A DNA stretch of 60,079 nucleotides, from positions 43,951 to 104,029 of the forward strand of contig NZ_BMPI01000021.1 of assembly GCF_014647515.1 (NCBI RefSeq), read 5' to 3'. The DNA comes from Dactylosporangium sucinum (GTDB lineage: Bacteria; Actinomycetota; Actinomycetes; Mycobacteriales; Micromonosporaceae). The notes under the pieces were generated by a model. It saw nothing but the letters and a program-made list of their open reading frames with translations. It was not told where the DNA came from and ran no database searches. Of the stretch, positions 19,677-26,881 are shown piece after piece (within the stretch, counting starts at the first letter, position 1; each line of letters starts with the position of its first letter). The position numbers and the translations under genes were made by a program.

Positions 19677-21140
19677 ATGTCCGAAGAACGCCTGCAGACC
19701 CGCAACGGCATCGACTTCGCCGTCGCCGATCTGTTCCTCGCGGCCGCCGGCCGCACCCAGATCCGCCTCGCCGAGCACGAGATGCCCGGCCTCATGGCGA
19801 CCCGCCGCGAGTTCGCCGCGGCCCAGCCGCTGCGCGGCGCGCGCATCGCCGGCTCGCTGCACATGACCGTGCAGACCGCGGTCCTCATCGAGACCCTCGT
19901 CGCGCTCGGCGCCGAGGTCCGGTGGGTGTCCTGCAACATCTTCTCCACCCAGGACGAGGCGGCCGCCGCGGTCGTCGTCGGCCCCGGCGGCACCGTCGAC
20001 GCGCCGGCGGGCACGCCGGTGTTCGCGTGGAAGGGCGAGACCCTGGAGGAGTACTGGTGGTGCACCGACCAGCTGTTCCAGTTCGCCGGAGGGCGCGGCC
20101 CGAACATGATCGTCGACGACGGCGGTGACGCGACGCTGCTCGTGCACAAGGGCGTCGAGTTCGAGGCCGCCGGGCAGGTCCCGCCCGCGCAGGAGGGCGA
20201 CGCCCACGAGTACGGCATCATCCTCGACACCCTCCGGGCCAGCCTCGCCCGCGACCCGCAGCGGTTCACCCGCGTCGCCGCCGGGATCCGGGGCGTCACC
20301 GAGGAGACCACCAACGGCGTCAAGCGGCTGTACAAGCTGGCCGAGACCGGTGAGCTGCTGTTCCCCGCGATCAACGTCAACGACTCGGTGACCAAGTCGA
20401 AGTTCGACAACACCTACGGCATCCGCCACTCGCTGCTCGACGGCATCAACCGGGCCACCGACGTGATGCTCGCCGGGAAGCTCGCCGTCGTCTGCGGCTA
20501 CGGCGACGTCGGCAAGGGCGCCGCCGAGGCGCTGCGCGGCATGGGTGCCCGGGTCGTGGTCACCGAGATCGACCCGATCTGCGCGCTGCAGGCGGCGATG
20601 CACGGCCTGCCGGTCGTGCGCCTCGACGACGTCGTCGAGCAGGCCGACCTGGTCATCACCGCCACCGGCAACATGGGCATCGTCAGCGCCGCCCAGCTGG
20701 CCCGGCTCAAGCACCAGGCGATCGTCGGCAACGTCGGGCACTTCGACAACGAGATCGACATGGCCGGCCTGGCGCAGCTGCCCGGCGTGGTGAAGGCCGA
20801 GATCAAGCCGCAGGTCCACGAGTGGACCTTCCCCGACGGTCACTCGATCATCGTGCTGTCCGAGGGCCGCCTGCTCAACCTCGGCAACGCGACCGGCCAC
20901 CCGAGCTTCGTGATGTCGAACTCCTTCACCAACCAGACGATCGCGCAGATCGAGCTGTTCACGAAGCCCGACGCGTACGACCGGCAGGTCTACCGCCTCC
21001 CGAAGCACCTCGACGAGAAGGTCGCCGCGCTGCACCTCGACGCGCTCGGCGTCGACCTCACCGAGCTGACGAAGGAGCAGGCCGAGTACATCGGCGTCGA
21101 CGTCGCCGGCCCGTACAAGCCCGAGCACTACCGCTACTGA
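19677..21140 (+). CDS. ahcY: S-adenosylhomocysteine hydrolase
   Basis: The 487-residue enzyme splits S-adenosylhomocysteine into adenosine and homocysteine, clearing the product that inhibits methyltransferases. The substrate domain has AEHEMPGLMATRREF and GSLHMTVQTAVLIETL; VSCNIFSTQDEAAAA follows. The NAD site GYGDVG is at 274-279, and the protein ends with the family tail KPEHYRY. ATG 19677 is preferred over GTG 19665 because GGAGGTGA at 19661-19668 is then well spaced. An SAH riboswitch precedes it. A strong bidirectional terminator follows. Confidence 0.98.
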   Translation: MSEERLQTRNGIDFAVADLFLAAAGRTQIRLAEHEMPGLMATRREFAAAQPLRGARIAGSLHMTVQTAVLIETLVALGAEVRWVSCNIFSTQDEAAAAVVVGPGGTVDAPAGTPVFAWKGETLEEYWWCTDQLFQFAGGRGPNMIVDDGGDATLLVHKGVEFEAAGQVPPAQEGDAHEYGIILDTLRASLARDPQRFTRVAAGIRGVTEETTNGVKRLYKLAETGELLFPAINVNDSVTKSKFDNTYGIRHSLLDGINRATDVMLAGKLAVVCGYGDVGKGAAEALRGMGARVVVTEIDPICALQAAMHGLPVVRLDDVVEQADLVITATGNMGIVSAAQLARLKHQAIVGNVGHFDNEIDMAGLAQLPGVVKAEIKPQVHEWTFPDGHSIIVLSEGRLLNLGNATGHPSFVMSNSFTNQTIAQIELFTKPDAYDRQVYRLPKHLDEKVAALHLDALGVDLTELTKEQAEYIGVDVAGPYKPEHYRY

Positions 21141-21150
21141 CCCTCCGCGT

Positions 21151-21182
21151 GCCGGGCGGGAGGGATACACCTCCCGCCCGGC
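21151..21182. terminator. Bidirectional terminator hairpin
   Basis: Perfect 13-bp stem GCCGGGCGGGAGG/CCTCCCGCCCGGC with loop GATACA, between the convergent ahcY and RsbW-like genes. Confidence 0.85.
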
Positions 21183-21187
21183 GGCGC

Positions 21188-21634
21188 TCAGTGCCGCTGC
21201 CACACCTCAGCGTCCCGGGTCCAGCGCAGGGTCGTGACCGCCTGCAGGACCAGGCCGCCGCCGAGGGCCGGGGTGAGGTACAGCTCGTCCGCCAGCGCGC
21301 GGATGATGTGCAGGCCCCGGCCGTGCTCGTCGAGCTGCCCGTCCGGCAGGCCGGTCGCCAGGACGAGGCGGGACGGGTCGACCGTCGCGCCCGCGTTGAC
21401 GACGTGGATCACGCACCGCACGTCGGACACGTCGATCGTGATCTCGTAGTCGTCGGTCTCCAGCGCGTGCTCGATCACGTTGGCGCACGCCTCGGTGAGG
21501 ATCAGCCCGACGTCGTCCCGGCAGTCCGCGTCCACCCCGAGCGTGTGCAGGGCCTGGTCGAGCATGCGGCGGGCCATCGGCACCGTCGCCGCGTCCCGCG
21601 GGAGGTTGAGGGCGAGCCGCAGAGCGATCGACAC
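21188..21634 (-). CDS. RsbW-like anti-sigma/ATP-binding protein
   Basis: The 148-residue protein is a stand-alone GHKL ATPase. The N box is EACANVIEHAL around Glu48 and Asn52, the central part has HVVNAGATVDPSRL, and the G box is HGRGLHIIRALAD at 104-116. Such proteins bind a sigma factor or phosphorylate an anti-sigma antagonist. Neither partner is adjacent; the nearest STAS proteins are in the stressosome cluster 26 kb away. GTG 21634 stands six bases after a TAACGT -10 box. Confidence 0.9.
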   Translation of the reverse strand: MSIALRLALNLPRDAATVPMARRMLDQALHTLGVDADCRDDVGLILTEACANVIEHALETDDYEITIDVSDVRCVIHVVNAGATVDPSRLVLATGLPDGQLDEHGRGLHIIRALADELYLTPALGGGLVLQAVTTLRWTRDAEVWQRH

Positions 21635-21640
21635 AGAGGG

Positions 21641-21646
21641 ACGTTA
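21641..21646 (-). promoter_or_regulatory. -10 box of the RsbW-like gene, leaderless
   Basis: TAACGT on the minus strand, six bases before GTG 21634. Confidence 0.5.
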
Positions 21647-21743
21647 CCCGCCACCCGCACGAACGATGTTTGCCGGGCGGCAACCAACGCGGTCATCCGG
21701 GGCGGGTGAGGGTGGGCCGCCCGCGACGGGGAAGCGGGCGGGG

Positions 21744-22415
21744 ATGCGCCGGACAGTGTGGATGCTCGCCCTCGCCGCCGGGTACGTCGACGCGATCGGC
21801 CTGCTGTACCTCGGCGGGGTCTTCGCCAGCGTCGTCACCGGCAACCTCGTCGTGCTCGGCGTCTCGGCCGCGCAGGAGATCACCGACACCGCGCTGCGCG
21901 CCGGCCTGGCCTGCGTCGTGTACGCGGCGACGGTCGTGCTGGCCCGGCGGGTCGCGCCGAGCCGGTGCCTCGTCGCCGAGCTGCTGGCGCTGTGCACGCT
22001 GTGCGGCGGGTGGATCGCCGCCCACCACGACCCGCGCGGCGTCACCCAGCTGCCGCTGCTGGCCCTGGCCACGATCGCGATGGGCCTGCAGAGCGCGGCC
22101 ACCCGCGACGCGGACGTGCAGACGACGTACCTCACCGGCGCCGTGACCCGGCTGGCGACCGGCCGGTTCGACCCGCTGCTGCTCGTGCCGTTCGCGTGCG
22201 TGCCGGTCGGCGCGGTCGGGGCCGCGCTGCTGCTGGACCGGGTCCCCTGGCTCGGGCCGCTCCCCGCCGTCGGGCTGGTCGCCGCCGCCCTCGTCGCCCA
22301 CACCGTGCCGCCCCGCCCGCCCCGCTCCCCCACCCCGCCGTCCGCCGGCACCGCCCCGGCCCGCGAGCACACGCCGGCGCACCGGGCGGCGACCCACTCC
22401 ACCGCCCGCCAGTAG
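21744..22415 (+). CDS. DUF1275 (YoaK-like) membrane protein
   Basis: The 223-residue protein has about six hydrophobic helices and the family landmarks AGYVDAIGLLYLGGVFASVVTGNLV near the start (residues 10-34) and AMGLQSAATRD near 113. DUF1275 proteins are inner-membrane proteins of unknown function. The C-terminal 35 residues are Pro/Ala/His-rich and probably cytoplasmic. ATG 21744 follows a GGCGGGG stretch. The gene is 18 bases from nadK on the same strand, though nadK appears to have its own promoter inside the end of this gene region. Confidence 0.87.
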   Translation: MRRTVWMLALAAGYVDAIGLLYLGGVFASVVTGNLVVLGVSAAQEITDTALRAGLACVVYAATVVLARRVAPSRCLVAELLALCTLCGGWIAAHHDPRGVTQLPLLALATIAMGLQSAATRDADVQTTYLTGAVTRLATGRFDPLLLVPFACVPVGAVGAALLLDRVPWLGPLPAVGLVAAALVAHTVPPRPPRSPTPPSAGTAPAREHTPAHRAATHSTARQ

Positions 22416-22420
22416 CGCCG

Positions 22421-22426
22421 TAGAGT
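22421..22426 (+). promoter_or_regulatory. -10 box of nadK, leaderless
   Basis: TAGAGT, seven bases before ATG 22434. Confidence 0.55.
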
Positions 22427-22433
22427 TGCTCCA

Positions 22434-23309
22434 ATGGGGATGGTGCACACGGTCGGGCTGGTCCTGCATCCACGCCGCGACTCGAAGCCGGCGATCGACG
22501 CCATCATCGACTGGGCCAAGGCACGCGAGGCCACCGTCCTCGGCCTGCCCGACGAGGTCGACCGCATCGACTGCAGCGCCGTCGCCGTCAACGCCGACGA
22601 GCTCGTCGGCCGGGCCTCGCTTGTGGTGAGCCTCGGCGGCGACGGCACGATGCTGCGCAGCATGCGGCTGCTGTCCGGCAAGCCGACCCCGGTGCTCGGC
22701 GTCAACCTGGGCCGGCTCGGGTTCCTCGCCGAGATCGGCGTCGAGGAGCTGCCCGATGCGCTGTCCGCGATCGACGCGCACCGGTTCACCGTCGAGCCGC
22801 GCATGGCGGTGCGCACCACCCTGCCCGACGGCAACACGGTGACCGCGTTCAACGACATCGCCCTGGTCCGCACGCCCGGCCACGGCCTGGCCGCGATCGA
22901 GATCTCGATGCAGGGGTATCCGTTCGTGCGGTACTCCGCCGACGCCCTCATCGTCGCCACGTCGACCGGGTCGACCGCCTACAGCTTCTCCGCCGGCGGC
23001 CCGATCGTCTCCCCGACGGTGGAGGGCATCATCGTCGTGCCTGCCGCCGCCCACTCCGCGTTCAACCGGCCGCTCGTGCTGTCCCCGAACGAGGATCTCG
23101 ACCTGCAGCTGCTGCCGTCCAGCGGCCGGCTCGTCGCCGAGGTCGACGGCGAGGTCCTCGGCGAGCTCAACCCCGGCGACACGCTCACCGTGTCCGCCGC
23201 GCCGGCCGCGGCCAAGGTCGTGCGGCTCGGCTACACCACGTTCTACGAGCGGGCCCGGCGCAAGCTGCAGGTCAACGGCAGCCTCGAGGTCGAGATCCCC
23301 TTCGTGTGA
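22434..23309 (+). CDS. nadK: NAD kinase
   Basis: The 291-residue enzyme phosphorylates NAD to NADP with ATP or polyphosphate. GGDGT at 68-72 is the catalytic loop, Asn140-Asp141 lies in FNDIAL, and STGSTAYSFSAGGP at 177-190 is the conserved NAD-binding stretch. The length is normal. ATG 22434 is chosen from the -10 spacing; a second ATG two codons on is possible. In many actinobacteria nadK sits with recN and a TlyA rRNA methylase, but here it does not. A polyphosphate-using glucokinase is also in the window, so both may draw on polyphosphate. Confidence 0.97.
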   Translation: MGMVHTVGLVLHPRRDSKPAIDAIIDWAKAREATVLGLPDEVDRIDCSAVAVNADELVGRASLVVSLGGDGTMLRSMRLLSGKPTPVLGVNLGRLGFLAEIGVEELPDALSAIDAHRFTVEPRMAVRTTLPDGNTVTAFNDIALVRTPGHGLAAIEISMQGYPFVRYSADALIVATSTGSTAYSFSAGGPIVSPTVEGIIVVPAAAHSAFNRPLVLSPNEDLDLQLLPSSGRLVAEVDGEVLGELNPGDTLTVSAAPAAAKVVRLGYTTFYERARRKLQVNGSLEVEIPFV

Positions 23310-23362
23310 GGATCCCGGGCGGCCGGCCAGGTGGCACCCGACCGGCCACCGCACCGGGCCGG

Positions 23363-23656
23363 TCAGGGGTGGGCGCGCTCCGGCAGCCCCGAGACGCGCA
23401 GCAGCGCCTCGTCGGCGTAGCACCACACCCAGTCCTCACCCGGCTCGAAGGACTGGACCAGCGGGTGGCCCGCCGAGTTGAAGTGCGCGGTGGCGTGCTT
23501 GGCCGGCGACGAGTCGCAGCAGCCGACGTGCCCACAGGTCAGGCACAGCCGCAGGTGGACCCAGCGGCCCCCGGCGGCGAGGCAGTCCTCGCAGCCGTCG
23601 GCGCTGGGCTGGACGTCCTGGATCAGGCCCAGGTGCTCACAAGAGGCGTCGGTCAC
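23363..23656 (-). CDS. UBP-type zinc-finger protein
   Basis: The 97-residue protein is a single ZnF-UBP domain: Cys6 and His8, Cys22 and Cys25, Cys38 and Cys41, Cys46, then His54, His58 and His64, with the usual TCGHVGCCDSS and HFNSAGHPLVQSFEPGEDW. In eukaryotes this domain binds the free tail of ubiquitin; its bacterial role is not known. It is divergent from the receiver-flavoprotein/kinase operon, a neighbourhood I recall as recurrent in actinobacteria, so a functional link is likely. GTG 23656 is six bases after a TACGGT box. Confidence 0.92.
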   Translation of the reverse strand: MTDASCEHLGLIQDVQPSADGCEDCLAAGGRWVHLRLCLTCGHVGCCDSSPAKHATAHFNSAGHPLVQSFEPGEDWVWCYADEALLRVSGLPERAHP

Positions 23657-23662
23657 GATCTC

Positions 23663-23668
23663 ACCGTA
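23663..23668 (-). promoter_or_regulatory. -10 box of the UBP zinc-finger gene, leaderless
   Basis: TACGGT on the minus strand, six bases before GTG 23656. Confidence 0.52.
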
Positions 23669-23715
23669 TCGCCCGCCGTTCGGCGAAGCGCCCTCCGCGT
23701 GGTTGGATTGGTCGC

Positions 23716-25377
23716 ATGGCCAAGCCCGCGATCTTGACCGTGGACGACGACCCGGCCGTGTCCCGGGCGGTCGCCCGCGACCTCCGGCGACAGTACGGCG
23801 AGGAGCACCGCATCATCCGCGCGGACTCCGGCGCCGAGGCCCTCGACAGTCTCAAGGAGCTCAAGCTGCGCGGCGAGCAGGTCGCCGTGCTCCTCGCCGA
23901 CTACCGCATGCCGGGCATGAACGGCCTGCAGTTCCTCGAACAGGCGATGGACCTCTTCCCCCGCGCCCGGCGGGTCCTGCTCACCGCGTACGCCGACACC
24001 GACGCCGCGATCCAGGCGATCAACATCGTCGACCTCGACCACTACCTGCTCAAGCCGTGGCACCCGCCGGAGGAGAAGCTCTACCCGGTCATGGACGCCA
24101 TGATCGAGGCGTGGAAGGCGGCGCCCGACCGGCCGGTCACCGACGTCAAGATCGTCGGCCACCGCTGGTCCGCCCCCTCCTTCCGGGTCCGGGACTTCCT
24201 CGCCCGCAACATGGTGTCGTACCGCTGGTTCACCACCGACGACGCCGAGGGCCAGCGGCTGCTCACCGCGGCCGGGCTCACCGGCGCCGACGTCCCGCTC
24301 GTCGTCACCGCCGAGGGCAAGACCCTCGTCGCGCCGAGCGAGGCGGAGCTGGCGGTCCAGGTCGGCCTGACCACCACCCCGGCGTCCGACTTCTACGACC
24401 TCGTCGTGGTCGGCGGCGGCCCCGCCGGCCTCGGCGCGGCCGTCTACGGCGCGTCCGAGGGCCTGCGCACCGTGCTGCTGGAGGAGCGCGCCACCGGCGG
24501 CCAGGCCGGGCAGTCCTCCCGCATCGAGAACTACCTCGGCTTCCCCGACGGCGTCTCCGGCGCCCAGCTCACCGACCGGGCCCGCCGCCAGGCGATCAAG
24601 TTCGGCGCCGAGCTGCTCACCGCCTGCCGGGTCACCCAGCTCGCCGTGCAGGGCTCGGCCCGCGTCCTGCACTTCGAGGACGGCACCACGATCGCCGCGC
24701 ACAGCGTCATCCTCGCCACCGGCGTGTCCTACCGGCGCCTCGGCGCGCCCGGCCTGGCCGAGCTGCACGGCCGCGGCGTCTACTACGGCTCCGCCGCGAC
24801 CGAGGCCCCCAGCTGCCGCGACCAGGACGTCTACATCGTCGGCGGGGCCAACTCGGCCGGCCAGGCCGCGATGTTCTTCTCCCGCTACGCCCGCCGGGTC
24901 CACCTCGTCATCCGCGGCCGCAGCCTCGACGCGTCCATGTCGCGGTACCTCATCGAGCAGATCGCCGGCGTCGAGAACATCGAGGTCCACCCGTGCACCG
25001 AGGTCGTCGCCGCCCACGGCGACGAGCACCTCGAACGCCTCGAGCTGCGCCACGTCGACGGCGGCCCGGCCCGCACCGTCGACGCCACCTGGCTGTTCAT
25101 CTTCATCGGCGCCGAGCCGCGCACCGACTGGCTCGACGGCGTGGTCCAGCGCGACGCCCGCGGCTTCGTCCTCACCGGCCCCGACCTGCTCACCGGCGAC
25201 GAGCGGCCGGCTGGCTGGCTGCTCGGCCGTGACCCGTACCACCTCGAGTCCAGCGTCCCCGGGGTGTTCGCCGCGGGTGACGTGCGCGCAGACTCGGTGA
25301 AGCGGGTCGCCTCAGCCGTCGGCGAGGGCGCGATGGCGGTCTCGCTCGTTCACCGGTACCTCGTGGAGGGGCAATGA
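23716..25377 (+). CDS. Receiver domain fused to a thioredoxin-reductase-like flavoprotein
   Basis: The 553-residue protein joins a response-regulator receiver to a redox enzyme. Receiver (1-120): acidic pocket Asp10-Asp12, phosphorylation site Asp62 in LLADYRMPG, Thr90 and Lys113. After a linker, a two-dinucleotide-domain flavoprotein begins with VVVGGGPAGLGAAV (FAD, about 230-243), has a second nucleotide motif VGGANSAGQAA near 375, and ends with the FAD motif GVFAAGDVRADSVKRVASAVGEG. The CxxC disulfide of true thioredoxin reductase is absent; that position reads SAATEAPSC at 359-367. It is therefore a flavoprotein of unknown substrate, probably controlled by phosphorylation from the kinase encoded next. 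Confidence 0.92.
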   Translation: MAKPAILTVDDDPAVSRAVARDLRRQYGEEHRIIRADSGAEALDSLKELKLRGEQVAVLLADYRMPGMNGLQFLEQAMDLFPRARRVLLTAYADTDAAIQAINIVDLDHYLLKPWHPPEEKLYPVMDAMIEAWKAAPDRPVTDVKIVGHRWSAPSFRVRDFLARNMVSYRWFTTDDAEGQRLLTAAGLTGADVPLVVTAEGKTLVAPSEAELAVQVGLTTTPASDFYDLVVVGGGPAGLGAAVYGASEGLRTVLLEERATGGQAGQSSRIENYLGFPDGVSGAQLTDRARRQAIKFGAELLTACRVTQLAVQGSARVLHFEDGTTIAAHSVILATGVSYRRLGAPGLAELHGRGVYYGSAATEAPSCRDQDVYIVGGANSAGQAAMFFSRYARRVHLVIRGRSLDASMSRYLIEQIAGVENIEVHPCTEVVAAHGDEHLERLELRHVDGGPARTVDATWLFIFIGAEPRTDWLDGVVQRDARGFVLTGPDLLTGDERPAGWLLGRDPYHLESSVPGVFAAGDVRADSVKRVASAVGEGAMAVSLVHRYLVEGQ

Positions 25378-26804
25378 CAGGCCGCCGACTCACCCCAGAA
25401 GACCTCCGCAAGCTGTTCCTGTTCGAGGCGCTCGACGACGACCAGCTCGCCTGGCTCACCGAGCGCGGCTGGGCGGTGCCCTACGCCGCCGGCTCCCCCG
25501 TCTACACCGAGGGCCACCCCGCCACCTGCTTCGTCGTCGTGCTCAGCGGCACCGTCAGCCTGAGCCGCAACGTCCGCGGCGACGACGTCGAGATCAGCCG
25601 CACCGAGCAGGTCGGCGTCTACGGCGGCGCCACCCAGGCGTACCTCGGCGACCGGGTCCCGCAGCTCTACAACAACACCATGCACGCCATCACCGACGTC
25701 GAGGTCTACGAGCTGCCGGCCACCGAGTTCGGCGGCGCCATGCGCCAGTGGTTCCCGATGGCCATGCACCTGCTCGAGGGCCTCTTCATCGGCATGCGCA
25801 ACAACCAGAACGCCGTCGCCGAGCGCGAGCGCCTCCTCGCCCTCGGCGCCCTGTCCGCCGGCCTGACCCACGAGCTGAACAACCCGGCCGCCGCCGCGGT
25901 GCGGGCCACGGCCGTGCTGCGCGACAAGGTCGCCGGCATGCGGCACAAGCTCGCCATGATCGCCGACGGCCGGCTCGACGGCGAGCGCCTCCACGGCCTC
26001 GTCGAGCTGCAGGAGACCGCGGTCAAGAAGGCCGCCAACGCCCCGAAGCGCTCCGCCCTCGACGCCAGCGACGCCGAGGACCAGGTCGGCGACTGGCTCG
26101 ACGAGCACGACGTCACCGGCGCCTGGGACCTCGCACCGACCCTCGTGGCCGGCGGCGTCGACGTGCCGTGGCTGCAGGACGTCGCCGCCTGCGTGCCCGG
26201 CACGGACCTCGAGCCGGCCGTGCGCTGGCTGTCGTACACCATCGAGACCGAGCTGCTCATGGGCGAGATCGAGGACGCGGTCGCCCGCATCTCCGGCCTC
26301 GTGGGCGCGGCCAAGCAGTATTCCCAGCTCGACCGCGGCCCGTTCCAGGTCGTCGACGTCCACGAGCTGCTCGACGCGACCCTCATCATGCTCAACGCGA
26401 AGGTCCCCCAGGGCATCCGCGTGGTCACGAACTACGACCGCAGCCTGCCGCCCATCCCGGCGTACGGGGCCGAGCTCAACCAGGTCTGGACCAACCTCAT
26501 CGACAACGCCGTCTCCGCCATGCACGGCACCGGCACGCTGACCATCACGACGGGCCGCGAGGCGGAGTGCCTGACCGTCGAGATCGCCGACACGGGCGGC
26601 GGCATCCCGCCGGAGGTGCGTCCCCGCATCTTCGAGCCGTTCTTCACCACCAAGCCGGTCGGTGAGGGCACCGGCCTGGGCCTCGACATCTCATACCGGA
26701 TCGTCGTCAAGAAGCACCACGGCGACATCCGGGTCACCTCCGAGCCGGGCGACACCCGGTTCACGGTGCTGCTCCCGCTGGAGGAACCGGCCCCGACGGC
26801 CTGA
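25374..26804 (+). CDS. Histidine kinase with N-terminal cyclic-nucleotide-binding domain
   Basis: The 476-residue protein is soluble, with no membrane helix. Residues about 10-125 form a cNMP-binding (CRP-like) domain: LFEALDDDQLAWL, then GHPATCFVVVLSGTVSL. The kinase has His166 in GLTHELNNPAAA, an N box NQVWTNLIDNA at 369-379, DTGGGIPPE and GTGLGLDIS. Its ATG overlaps the stop of the flavoprotein gene (ATGA), so kinase and receiver are made together. The natural reading is that it phosphorylates Asp62 of the flavoprotein in response to a nucleotide or another internal signal. No DNA-binding response regulator is present. Confidence 0.94.
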   Translation: MTGRRLTPEDLRKLFLFEALDDDQLAWLTERGWAVPYAAGSPVYTEGHPATCFVVVLSGTVSLSRNVRGDDVEISRTEQVGVYGGATQAYLGDRVPQLYNNTMHAITDVEVYELPATEFGGAMRQWFPMAMHLLEGLFIGMRNNQNAVAERERLLALGALSAGLTHELNNPAAAAVRATAVLRDKVAGMRHKLAMIADGRLDGERLHGLVELQETAVKKAANAPKRSALDASDAEDQVGDWLDEHDVTGAWDLAPTLVAGGVDVPWLQDVAACVPGTDLEPAVRWLSYTIETELLMGEIEDAVARISGLVGAAKQYSQLDRGPFQVVDVHELLDATLIMLNAKVPQGIRVVTNYDRSLPPIPAYGAELNQVWTNLIDNAVSAMHGTGTLTITTGREAECLTVEIADTGGGIPPEVRPRIFEPFFTTKPVGEGTGLGLDISYRIVVKKHHGDIRVTSEPGDTRFTVLLPLEEPAPTA

Positions 26805-26825
26805 CCCCCGACCCGCCGTTCGCCG

Positions 26826-26881
26826 CCTGTCGGCACGTGTGTCACGGCGCGCGTCGTGTACCGCGTCCTAGGAAGCTAGGA
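26826..26881. repeat. Three-hairpin repeat, copy C (diverged)
   Basis: Stem 2 is CACGGC-GCGC-GTCGTG (26843-26858), different in sequence from copies A and B but still paired. Hairpin 3 TCCTAG-GAAG-CTAGGA (26866-26881) is identical to copy B. Stem 1 is replaced by a short GCCG/CGGC pairing. The minus-strand BTAD gene reads into it, and its stop codon TAG (26868-26870) is inside hairpin 3. Confidence 0.65.

Noticed and set aside
23716..25377. Calling the fused flavoprotein a thioredoxin reductase.
   Set aside because: The catalytic CxxC is missing, so the name would imply an activity the sequence does not support.
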